From assembly GCF_010119195.1 (NCBI RefSeq), contig NZ_WRXL01000005.1, forward strand, positions 124,001 to 188,000: a DNA stretch of 64,000 bases, in the 5' to 3' direction. The notes beneath the pieces are model-generated. The model was not told the DNA's origin, searched no databases, and saw nothing but the letters and a program-made list of their open reading frames with translations. Made by a program: the position numbers and the translations under genes. Source of the stretch: Haloarcula salina. Lineage in GTDB: Archaea > Halobacteriota > Halobacteria > Halobacteriales > Haloarculaceae. Position 1 is the stretch's first letter; every line of letters begins with the position of its first letter. Below are positions 35,486 through 42,456 of the stretch, one piece after another.

Positions 35486-36376
35486 TCACCCCGACGCCTC
35501 CGTCTCCGTCCCGGTCTCGATCCCGGCCATCTCGACGGCGTCGTCGAGCGAGGCGAAGTCGTCGTGGCTGACCTCGACGTAGCGGTCGACGTTCTGCTGG
35601 TCGAGGATGTCAGCCTCCTCCGTCGAATCGAGGCTCGTGAACGCCCGGCGGACCTCGTCCGCCGTCGCCGCTTCCATCGACGGCGCGACGGCCCACGGGT
35701 AGTCGGGAAAGCCCGGTGTCCGCCAGATTTCCCGGACGCCCGTCACCGCGTCCTCGGCGACGAGCGCGTCGTATATTCGGGCGTTCAGCGCGCCGACGGT
35801 CCCGGTCGACCCGGCGACGGTCTTGGCCGTGGCGTCGTGTGCGCCGACGTGCGTCACCTGCTCGAACGCCGTTTCGGGGACCAGGTCGTGTTCCGTCCGG
35901 AGGTAGTACGTCGGCATCACCGTCCCGCTGGTGGAGATGGGGTCGCCGAACACGAGGTCGAGGTCGCCCGCGTCTGCTGCCACGTCGTCCATTCCCTCGA
36001 TGTCGGCGTCCGCGCCGACGACGAACGCGGAGTGCCACAGCGTCTCGCCGTCCTTCGACCCGACGACGACCGGCTCCGCGCCGGCCCGATGGTGGGCGAG
36101 AACGTACGAGACGCCGCCGTAGTACGCGAGGTCGACCTGCTCGGCGACCATCGCCTGGACCATCCCCGCGTAGTCCGCGGCGGTCCGGAGGTCGACCGAC
36201 GCGCCGAGTTCGGATTCGAGATAGGACGCGAGCGCCGTGTTCTGCTCGATGGCAGTATCGGGGTCCACGTCGGGAACCACACCGACGGTCAGCGTCGGCC
36301 CGCTCGTGCTCCCCAGACAGCCCGAGAGCGACAGCGCTGCGGCTGTCCCCAGAAAGCCGCGTCTCGTGGTCTGCAT
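35486..36376 (-). CDS. phnD: PhnD-type phosphate/phosphite/phosphonate-binding lipoprotein
   Basis: A 296-residue periplasmic-type binding protein. Twin arginines (R5-R6) and the lipobox SLSGC (Cys20) predict Tat export and lipidation. The PhnD family block VGVVPDVDPDTAIEQNTALA, LAYYGGVSYVLAH and the VVPDVDP opening are present. First gene of the PhnDCE operon. A GACACAC-N10-GTGTGTC inverted repeat lies 43-66 bp upstream, the same motif as at xdh and hydantoinase genes. The ligand could be an oxyanion other than phosphonate. Confidence 0.88.
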   Translation of the reverse strand: MQTTRRGFLGTAAALSLSGCLGSTSGPTLTVGVVPDVDPDTAIEQNTALASYLESELGASVDLRTAADYAGMVQAMVAEQVDLAYYGGVSYVLAHHRAGAEPVVVGSKDGETLWHSAFVVGADADIEGMDDVAADAGDLDLVFGDPISTSGTVMPTYYLRTEHDLVPETAFEQVTHVGAHDATAKTVAGSTGTVGALNARIYDALVAEDAVTGVREIWRTPGFPDYPWAVAPSMEAATADEVRRAFTSLDSTEEADILDQQNVDRYVEVSHDDFASLDDAVEMAGIETGTETEASG

Positions 36377-36418
36377 GTGCTACTCGCTGGCGTGGCGAGC
36401 GGCTTGAAGCTTTCGTGG

Positions 36419-36442
36419 GACACACCGGCCGGCCCGTGTGTC
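36419..36442. promoter_or_regulatory. Candidate operator, GACACAC-N10-GTGTGTC, at the PhnDCE promoter
   Basis: A perfect 7-bp inverted repeat with a 10-bp spacer, 43-66 bp upstream of phnD and just upstream of the likely TATA element (36403-36414). It matches the repeat at the LLM oxidoreductase, xdh and hydantoinase genes. Confidence 0.5.
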
Positions 36443-36460
36443 GCGTCGCTTCCGCACCGG

Positions 36461-36841
36461 TCAGTCGTTCGCGGCGATGGCCTCGATCTCGACGCCGACC
36501 CCCTTCGGGAGGTTCGCGACCTCGACGGCGCTTCTGGCCGGCGGTTCGTCGTCGAAGAACCCGGCGTAGGTGTCGTTCATCGCGTCGAAGTCCCCGATGT
36601 CGTCGAGGAAGACCGTCACCTTGAGTACGTCGCTCATGTCCAGTCCCTCCTCGTTCAGGACCGCTTCGACGTTCGAGAGCGACTGCTCGGCCTGGACCTC
36701 GATCGGTTCGTCGTCGAGCAGTTCCCCCTCGGGCGTCAGCGGGATCTGGCCGGCCGTGAACACGAGGTCGCCGTTCGTCGTCGCCTGGCTGTACGCGCCG
36801 ACGGCCGCGGGGGCGTCGTCGGTGCTGATGACGCGCTTCAT
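36461..36841 (-). CDS. ridA: RidA family enamine/imine deaminase
   Basis: A 126-residue RidA/YjgF/UK114 protein that hydrolyses reactive enamines or imines such as 2-aminoacrylate to keto acids and ammonia. The family motifs GAYSQATTNGDLVFTAGQIP and NVEAVLNEEGLDMSDVLKVTVFL are seen, with the catalytic Arg in the PPARSAVEVANLPKGV segment. I chose the ATG at 36841. It fits a pathway in which a PLP lyase releases 2-aminoacrylate, for which the PLP enzyme at 59936-61195 is a candidate. Confidence 0.92.
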   Translation of the reverse strand: MKRVISTDDAPAAVGAYSQATTNGDLVFTAGQIPLTPEGELLDDEPIEVQAEQSLSNVEAVLNEEGLDMSDVLKVTVFLDDIGDFDAMNDTYAGFFDDEPPARSAVEVANLPKGVGVEIEAIAAND

Positions 36842-36919
36842 ACGCCGTCGTACCGCCAACAGCATCTTAAAATCACTCCCTCCGGTCCCCACTCGACAGA
36901 CCCTGGCGAGTCCCGGCGG

Positions 36920-37573
36920 CTACTCCGTGGCGTCTCGCAGGTCCGCTTCGGTGTCGACGTCGCGCCGGACGCCGGGGTCGTCGACGTCGAGGAACCGAAC
37001 CCCGTCCTCGTTCTCGATGAGGTCCCGCCCGCCGCGGTCGCCGGAGACGTCCGCGAGCGCGTCGAAGTATCGTCGGTCGAACAGCACGGGGTTGCCGCGC
37101 TGGCCGTCGCGGCGCGGGACGACGATGGCACCCTCGCCCGCCCGGTACGCCGCGACGATGCGGTCGACGGTCTCGGGGCTGACGAACGGCATGTCTCCGA
37201 GCAGGAAAACCGCGGCGTCCCAGCCGTTTTCGCGAGCGAAGGCGACGCCGCAGCGGACGGAGGTACTCTGGCCCTCGGCGTAGTCGTCGTTGTACCGCAC
37301 CGAGAGCGAGAATCCGTCGAGCGCCGCGCCGACTGCCTCAGCCTCGTGGCCGACGATTACGACGGCGTCGTCGAGTCCCGACGCGCACGCGGCCTCGGCG
37401 ACGTGACGGACCAGCGGCGCGCCGTCGACCGACGCGAGCAGTTTGTTGTCGTCCCCGTACCGAGAGCTGTCGCCGGCGGCGAGGACGACGCCACCGACCG
37501 TCGAGCGGTCGGGTCCCGTCATCGGCACGGCTCCCGACGGGCCGCTCCGCGACGGTCCCCGGCCATCAGTCAC
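36920..37573 (-). CDS. MocA-like molybdenum-cofactor nucleotidyltransferase
   Basis: About 217 residues (or 200 from a later ATG). The nucleotide-binding motif VVLAAGDSSRYGDDNKLLA (about 28-46) and LLGDMPFVSPETVD (metal site, about 120) identify the MobA/MocA family that joins CMP or GMP to molybdopterin. Its neighbours, YqeC upstream with an 8-bp overlap, YqeB, SelD and the hydroxylases, point to cytidylyl transfer for molybdenum hydroxylases. In E. coli the equivalent mocA (ygfJ) also sits with xdhD and yqeBC. Confidence 0.82.
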   Translation of the reverse strand: MTDGRGPSRSGPSGAVPMTGPDRSTVGGVVLAAGDSSRYGDDNKLLASVDGAPLVRHVAEAACASGLDDAVVIVGHEAEAVGAALDGFSLSVRYNDDYAEGQSTSVRCGVAFARENGWDAAVFLLGDMPFVSPETVDRIVAAYRAGEGAIVVPRRDGQRGNPVLFDRRYFDALADVSGDRGGRDLIENEDGVRFLDVDDPGVRRDVDTEADLRDATE

Positions 37574-38342
37574 CAGCCTCCGGTGCCGGGGTCCCGACGG
37601 GTTCGCAGACGCCCGTCTCGAAGGAGGTGACGACGCCCCGCGAGAACCGATCTGTCCGTGCCAGCGCGTGGTCGAGCACGGCGCGAGCGGTCGCTCGCCG
37701 CTCGGTCGTGTCGGCCTTGTTCACCAGCGGGACCACGGACGCCGACGACGGAACGTTCCGGCGGCCGCCGTCGGGGTGTGCGAGCACCTCCCCGACGGCC
37801 TCGGCCGTGATGGCGTCGCCAACGTCGAAATCGGTGAGCGCGGCGACGCGCTCCGGGCGGTGGACCGCGTCGGTCGTCAGCGGCTCGCCGACGGCCGCGA
37901 CCGAGGCCACCGGCACGACGTGCGTCGCCGCGCCGGGAACGACCGGCTCGTCCTCGCCCGGCGCTTTGAACTCGCGGCGGCGCGCGCCGTCGGCCTTCAC
38001 CAGCAGCCGGTCGAAGACGCCGCTGTAGTACACCGACCGCAGGAACTCGGGGTCGAACCCGCGGACCTTCTCCGCGGCGCGCTCGGGGTCCGCCACCCAC
38101 TCGCGGGCGAAGGCGAGCGGCGGATCGCGGTCGGAGATGACGTACGGGTAGCCGTCGCGGACGGTGAGCGTCAGGGGGAGGTCGGGCGGGGGCGGCATCG
38201 CCGTCGTCGTCGTGTAGCCCACGTCGAGGCCCTCGCGAGCGCCCTCGGCGGCCAGTTGCCCCATCGCGGTCTTCTTCCCGCCGGCCCCCACGAACGCGAC
38301 GAGCGCGCGGGCGTCGATTCCCAACGCGTCGGTCAGTCGCAT
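37566..38342 (-). CDS. yqeC: YqeC family selenium cofactor protein
   Basis: A 258-residue protein of the YqeC family (putative selenium-dependent hydroxylase accessory factor). Its N-terminus has the P-loop-like FVGAGGKKTAMGQLA (about 17-31). The segments LLVKADGARRREFKAPGEDE and HVVPVASVAAVGEPLT are hallmarks of the family. Together with YqeB and SelD it marks genomes that make the labile selenium cofactor of molybdenum hydroxylases. A leaderless promoter (38365-38372) lies 26 nt upstream. The gene is divergent from tusA-selD. Confidence 0.9.
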   Translation of the reverse strand: MRLTDALGIDARALVAFVGAGGKKTAMGQLAAEGAREGLDVGYTTTTAMPPPPDLPLTLTVRDGYPYVISDRDPPLAFAREWVADPERAAEKVRGFDPEFLRSVYYSGVFDRLLVKADGARRREFKAPGEDEPVVPGAATHVVPVASVAAVGEPLTTDAVHRPERVAALTDFDVGDAITAEAVGEVLAHPDGGRRNVPSSASVVPLVNKADTTERRATARAVLDHALARTDRFSRGVVTSFETGVCEPVGTPAPEAGD

Positions 38343-38364
38343 GCGATAGCTCGCTCACACAGCC

Positions 38365-38372
38365 ACAAATAG
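38365..38372 (-). promoter_or_regulatory. TATA box of the yqeC-mocA operon
   Basis: On the minus strand, CTATTTGT is centred about 26 nt upstream of the yqeC ATG at 38342, as expected for a leaderless transcript. Confidence 0.6.
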
Positions 38373-38436
38373 CTCTCGCCGCCACAGCCGCCGTGTCGCC
38401 GACAGCGTTTTTGCGACCGGGCGGCACGTGTCCGGT

Positions 38437-38682
38437 ATGGCTCGCGTGGACGTTCGCGGCGAGATCTGTCCCCGACCGGCACTCATCGTCCGCCGGGAAC
38501 TCGCCGACCTCGAACCGGGGGACACGCTCACCGTCCGGGGCGACTACCCGCCGGCCGAGCGGAACCTCCGCCGGATGTGTACGACTCACGGCTTCGACGT
38601 GTCGGCCGTCGACACCGACGACGCCGACGAGTTCGAACTCCGACTGCTGGTGACCGAGATGTCGTCGCTCCCGGAGCGGTGA
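38437..38682 (+). CDS. tusA: TusA-family sulfur/selenium carrier protein
   Basis: About 81 residues of the TusA/SirA/YedF family. The catalytic cysteine lies in the conserved segment DVRGEICPRPALIVRREL (about residue 10), the CPxP motif. These proteins carry a persulfide or, in Se-linked relatives such as YedF, take part in selenium handling. It begins 94 bp from the divergent yqeC gene and ends 2 bp before selD, so it is co-transcribed with selD. Selenium delivery is the likely role, but sulfur transfer cannot be excluded. The ATG at 38437 is chosen over an in-frame GTG at 38428. Confidence 0.88.
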   Translation: MARVDVRGEICPRPALIVRRELADLEPGDTLTVRGDYPPAERNLRRMCTTHGFDVSAVDTDDADEFELRLLVTEMSSLPER

Positions 38683-38684
38683 CG

Positions 38685-39758
38685 ATGGCGGGCGACGGCG
38701 CGGAGGACGAAACGGCCGAGGCGGACACCCCTGTCGACGGCGACCCGTCCGACGAGCCGCGTCTGACCGAGTACGCGGAACTGCACGGCTGTTCCTGCAA
38801 GGTCGGTCAGAGCGACCTGGACGCGCTGCTCGCCGACGCCGGCCTCGACGACGCCCGCGACGACCTGCTGTTCGGCGTCGGCGAGGACGCCGCGGCCCGC
38901 CGGCTCACCGACGACCTCGCGCTGGTCTCGACGGTGGACTTCTTCACGCCCATCGTCGACGACCCCTACGACTTCGGCCGGGTCGCGGCCTGTAACGCCG
39001 CGAGCGACGCGTTCGCGACGGGCGCGACCGACAACCTCGACTGCCTCGTCGTCCTCGGCCTGCCACGCGAACTGACCGACAGCGCGGCCCCGATCCTCGC
39101 CGGCATGGCCGACGCCCTCGACGCGATGGGCGGCGGCGTCGCGGGCGGCCACACCATCATGAGCCCGTGGCCGTTCGCCGGCGGGGCCGTCACCGCGACG
39201 GCACACCCCGACGCGCTGCTCACGGCGCAGGGAGCAAGACCTGGCGACCGCCTCTACCTGACGAAACCGCTCGGGACGCAGCCGGCGATGGGCGCGACGC
39301 GCGTCTCCGACGGGGAGTTCGTCGAGACCGTTCGGGGGGCCGCGGACCGCCCGCTCGACCGAATCGGCGCGGACGCGGTCGCGTGGATGACCACGCCGAA
39401 CCGCGACGCGGCGCTGGCCTGCCGGGAGTTCGCGGCCGCCGCGACCGACGTGACCGGCTTCGGCCTCGCCGGCCAGAGCCGCGTCCTCGCCGAGCGGTCG
39501 GGCGTCGGCGTCGAACTGACCCACCTCCCGGTCATCGCGGGGACGACAGAGCTCTCCCGACTGTTCGGCTACGGCCTGACCGTCGGCGAGAGCGCCGAGA
39601 CCAGCGGCGGACTGCTGGTCACAGTCCCACCGGACGCGGCGGCCGATCTCGAAGCAGCGTTCGACGGGGCAGGGGTGTTCTTCCGCCAAGTCGGTCGCGT
39701 CACCGACGGCAGCGGCGTCACCGTCGACGACCCGACCGTCGAGCCGGTCCGCCGCTGA
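38685..39758 (+). CDS. selD: Selenide, water dikinase (selenophosphate synthase)
   Basis: About 357 residues of the SelD/PurM-like fold. The catalytic segment HGCSCKVGQSD (Cys36/Cys38 and Lys39) corresponds to the GCGCK loop of known SelD proteins. The ATP and metal ligands follow in GVGEDAAARR and FTPIVDDPYDFGRVAACNA. It makes selenophosphate from selenide and ATP. No selenocysteine or selenouridine genes lie in this window, so the product probably serves the selenium-dependent hydroxylases through YqeB/YqeC. It follows tusA by 2 bp. Confidence 0.95.
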   Translation: MAGDGAEDETAEADTPVDGDPSDEPRLTEYAELHGCSCKVGQSDLDALLADAGLDDARDDLLFGVGEDAAARRLTDDLALVSTVDFFTPIVDDPYDFGRVAACNAASDAFATGATDNLDCLVVLGLPRELTDSAAPILAGMADALDAMGGGVAGGHTIMSPWPFAGGAVTATAHPDALLTAQGARPGDRLYLTKPLGTQPAMGATRVSDGEFVETVRGAADRPLDRIGADAVAWMTTPNRDAALACREFAAAATDVTGFGLAGQSRVLAERSGVGVELTHLPVIAGTTELSRLFGYGLTVGESAETSGGLLVTVPPDAAADLEAAFDGAGVFFRQVGRVTDGSGVTVDDPTVEPVRR

Positions 39759-39833
39759 GCGTTCGTAGGAGTTGTCTACTGCCGTTCAGGAAGGTCCTAA
39801 CTACGGTACCGGATCGCGCGGCGGAGCGACCCC

Positions 39834-41414
39834 TCAACGCAGGCGGAGCGCCGCCTCCAGGACGCCGCCGCCGAGACAGAGCGCCTTGTCCGAGATCTTC
39901 GTCGGGTCGACCGACTCGCCGCGGGGGTCCACGTCGCCGAGTTTCGTCCCCGCCGAGACGTCGAGGCCGCCGTGGACGAGGCCGCGGACGAGGCCGTCGA
40001 TCTCCGTCTCGACCGGGCTGTCGCCCACGTGCCCGACCACGTCGCCCGCGGCGACGGAGTCCCCGATGCCGACGGTCGGCTCCCACCGACCGTCCGCCGG
40101 CGCGCGGAGCACGCGTTCGTGCGTGTACCCGCGGCGCTCGCCGGGCTCGCCGTCGTAGGCGCTCGCGGTCCCCTCGTAGAACACGCGGCCGAGTTCGTGC
40201 CCGCGGTCCGTCTCCACGACGGCGTCTACGTCCGCGCCGGCCTCAAAGCCGGGCCCCATCCCGATCACCACGTCGGCGTCACCGCGCCGCGTTCCGGTGT
40301 CGAACTTCCCTTTCGCCATGATGGCGTCGACGAGGAGCCCGGCGTCGAGTTCGTCGGCGACCGCCGCGTCGGGGTCGACGAGAACCGGCACGTCCCCGTC
40401 GGCCAGGACCGCGATCGCCTCGTCGATGTCGTCGACTCGCCGGCCGGTGACGCCCTCGACGGACACCTCGCCCTCGTACAGCGCCGCACCGAACGCGACC
40501 GCCCGGCGGACGACCGTCGGGCGCTCGACCTCCGTCACGACGACCGGGTAGCCCGCTCTGTGGAGGCGGTAGACGACGCCGCTTCCGAGGTCGCCGCCGC
40601 CGCGGACGACAGCGAGGTCGTCGAGGTTCAGGTCGGTGGCGCGCTCGCCCGTCGCGTCGTGTCGGTCCATGCTGACCTCCGCGAGGATGGAGAGCGCGAC
40701 CGCGGCGGGGCCGCTCCCGCCGAGGTCGAGGCCCACTGGCGTCCGGACGCGCGCGAGGTCGCGCCGGGCGTAGCCCCCGTCGGCGAGCGAGTCGAGGACG
40801 TGGTCGGCCTTGGTCTCGCTGGCGACGAGGCCGACGTAGCCCGCGCCGCCGTCGAGCGCCGCGGCGACCGCATCTCGGTCGAACGTGCCGCTCCGCGTGG
40901 CCACGGCGACTGCGGTCTCGCGACCCATCGGTAGGTCTCGGAGTTCGTCGCCGTAGTCGCCGTGAATCACGTCGGTGTCCTCGGGGAACGCCTCGGGGTC
41001 GGCGTAGTCCTCGCGGTCGTCGACGACGGTGACGGCGTAGCCCAGACGCTCTGCCAGCGGTGCGAGGTCGGCGCTGATGTGGCCCGCGCCGGCGACGTAG
41101 AGGCGCGGCCGGCCGCGGACCCGGTCGACGAACACGTCCATCTCGCCGCCACAGACCATCCCCGTGTTCCCGCCGGGTTCGAGTTCGTACGTTCGGACGC
41201 CCGGCTCCTGGTCGCCGGAAAGCACCGCGCGGGCGTCCTCGACGGCGAGGTGCTCGACCGTCCCGCCTCCGATGGTCCCGTGCGTGTCCTCGGCCGTGAC
41301 GACCATCTTGTCGCCCACGTCCCGCGGGGCGCTCCCGTTCTTGCGAACGATGGTCAACAGCGCGGCCGGTTCGCCGCGCGCGGCCAGGGCGTCGAGGCGC
41401 TCGAACAGGCTCAT
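39834..41414 (-). CDS. XdhC-YqeB fusion, selenium/molybdenum cofactor insertion factor
   Basis: A 526-residue two-domain protein. Residues 1-250 are XdhC/CoxI-like, with LLTIVRKNGSAPRDVGDKMV and THGTIGGG, then the Rossmann segment LYVAGAGHISADLAPLAERL. Residues about 263-526 are YqeB, with VRGGGDLGSGVVYRLHRAG, LLVDAIMAKGKFDTGTRR and VIGMGPGFEAG. XdhC matures molybdenum hydroxylases by handling and sulfurating the cofactor. YqeB marks the selenium version. The fusion puts both steps in one protein. It overlaps the DsrH-like gene by 4 bp and ends the four-gene DsrE-DsrF-DsrH operon. Confidence 0.92.
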   Translation of the reverse strand: MSLFERLDALAARGEPAALLTIVRKNGSAPRDVGDKMVVTAEDTHGTIGGGTVEHLAVEDARAVLSGDQEPGVRTYELEPGGNTGMVCGGEMDVFVDRVRGRPRLYVAGAGHISADLAPLAERLGYAVTVVDDREDYADPEAFPEDTDVIHGDYGDELRDLPMGRETAVAVATRSGTFDRDAVAAALDGGAGYVGLVASETKADHVLDSLADGGYARRDLARVRTPVGLDLGGSGPAAVALSILAEVSMDRHDATGERATDLNLDDLAVVRGGGDLGSGVVYRLHRAGYPVVVTEVERPTVVRRAVAFGAALYEGEVSVEGVTGRRVDDIDEAIAVLADGDVPVLVDPDAAVADELDAGLLVDAIMAKGKFDTGTRRGDADVVIGMGPGFEAGADVDAVVETDRGHELGRVFYEGTASAYDGEPGERRGYTHERVLRAPADGRWEPTVGIGDSVAAGDVVGHVGDSPVETEIDGLVRGLVHGGLDVSAGTKLGDVDPRGESVDPTKISDKALCLGGGVLEAALRLR

Positions 41415-41656
41415 ACGAACGATTTGACCTCCTGTTCGACCAGCAGTTCGACCACCCGGTCGTAGGAGATCGGTTCGACATCCGGGGGGAGGTCGACCCC
41501 GCGAACGCTCACGTCTCTCGCGACGGCGGAGACCTGCGCGTCCACGTCCGGCGTCAGGTAGACGCCGTCCTGGATCAGGACGACGTGGGCGTCGGGGTCG
41601 CCCGCGGCGGTTCGCAGTCCGATTTCGGCCATCGGCTCGTCGATGAGATAGAGCAT
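41411..41656 (-). CDS. DsrH/TusB-like protein
   Basis: An 81-residue protein with the DsrH/TusB pattern: MLYLIDEPMAEIGL and VVLIQDGVYLTPD. In bacteria TusB works in the TusBCD sulfur-relay complex. Here it is the third of three DsrEFH-like genes. It starts 2 bp after the DsrF-like gene and overlaps the XdhC-YqeB start by 4 bp. No cysteine is conserved in this chain, as is usual for the TusB/C members, so it would act structurally. Confidence 0.75.
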   Translation of the reverse strand: MLYLIDEPMAEIGLRTAAGDPDAHVVLIQDGVYLTPDVDAQVSAVARDVSVRGVDLPPDVEPISYDRVVELLVEQEVKSFV

Positions 41657-41658
41657 TA

Positions 41659-42012
41659 TCAGAAGTCCAGCGTGTGGTCCGCGTCGCGGATGCGGGCGGC
41701 GACGCGGTCGCCCGGCCACACCGCCACGTCGTCGGCGATGTCGGCTTCGTCTACGTCGCGGGCCGCCATCGCGGCGGCGTCCGCGACCATGGTCCCGTCC
41801 TGTTCCACGAGGTCCGCGACGTGGCCCGTCATGTTCAGCGCGTCCCGGTCGACGGCCTCGCGCGCGCCGTAGACCCCGTCCTGGGTGAACACGACCGTCA
41901 CGTCGTGCAGGTCGAACCCGGCCGCGACGCCGCGGGCCGCTCGCAGGCCCTCGGGAACGTGGACCCGACCGTACGGGGCGCGGGTCAGCATGACCACCAC
42001 GTCCCGCTTCAT
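41659..42012 (-). CDS. DsrF/TusC-like protein
   Basis: A 117-residue DsrE-fold protein beginning MKRDVVVMLTRAPYGRVH, with VTVVFTQDGVYGAREAVD in the middle. It matches the TusC/DsrF member of a DsrEFH trimer. It overlaps the DsrE-like gene by 4 bp (ATGA). It is likely one chain of a heterotrimer with its neighbours. The presence of all three next to selenium cofactor genes rather than tRNA-thiolation genes is unusual. Confidence 0.8.
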   Translation of the reverse strand: MKRDVVVMLTRAPYGRVHVPEGLRAARGVAAGFDLHDVTVVFTQDGVYGAREAVDRDALNMTGHVADLVEQDGTMVADAAAMAARDVDEADIADDVAVWPGDRVAARIRDADHTLDF

Positions 42013-42380
42013 AGCGAGACCACCCGGTCGGCCTCGCCGAGGATGTCCGCGAGATCGGGGAGCAAGCCCACCTCGACGCCGTCGGGATAGTCCGCGTCGG
42101 CGTCGATGCCGCGGGCGTCGACGCAGAGCCCGCAGCAGATGACCTCCGCGCCGTCCGCGACCAGTTCCTGGAACTTCGCCGTCGGCATCTCGTCGTACAG
42201 CCCCGAGTCCGAGCAGTCCGGAAACGACTGGTCGGCAACCGGGACGAGCGCGCCGTCGAGGTAGTGGAAGTACATCACCTCGTGGCCCGCGTCCAGCGCC
42301 GCCCGCCCGAGTTCGTAGGCGGTGCGCCAGCGCTCGCTGTCGAAGGGCCCGCCTGTCAGGAGGAACCCGATGTAAGCCAT
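42009..42380 (-). CDS. DsrE/TusD-like protein with a cysteine site
   Basis: A 123-residue protein beginning MAYIGFLLTGGPFDSERW and having the motif VICCGLCVDARGI (about residues 84-96), where a cysteine equivalent to the catalytic Cys of TusD/DsrE is expected. It likely accepts a persulfide or perselenide from TusA and passes it on. First gene of the DsrE-DsrF-DsrH-XdhC/YqeB operon, all genes overlapping or nearly so. Its substrate is not known from sequence. Confidence 0.8.
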   Translation of the reverse strand: MAYIGFLLTGGPFDSERWRTAYELGRAALDAGHEVMYFHYLDGALVPVADQSFPDCSDSGLYDEMPTAKFQELVADGAEVICCGLCVDARGIDADADYPDGVEVGLLPDLADILGEADRVVSL

Positions 42381-42456
42381 GGTGTCGGTTTTCGGAGAAT
42401 CGGTCTTAACGCTTCCCCCGACACAGGCAGGGCACGACGTGGGAGACTGCGGGTCG

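Noticed and set aside
33745-36376. A phosphonate degradation operon
   Set aside because: Only the importer is present. No C-P lyase, phosphonatase or phosphite dehydrogenase genes are in the window.
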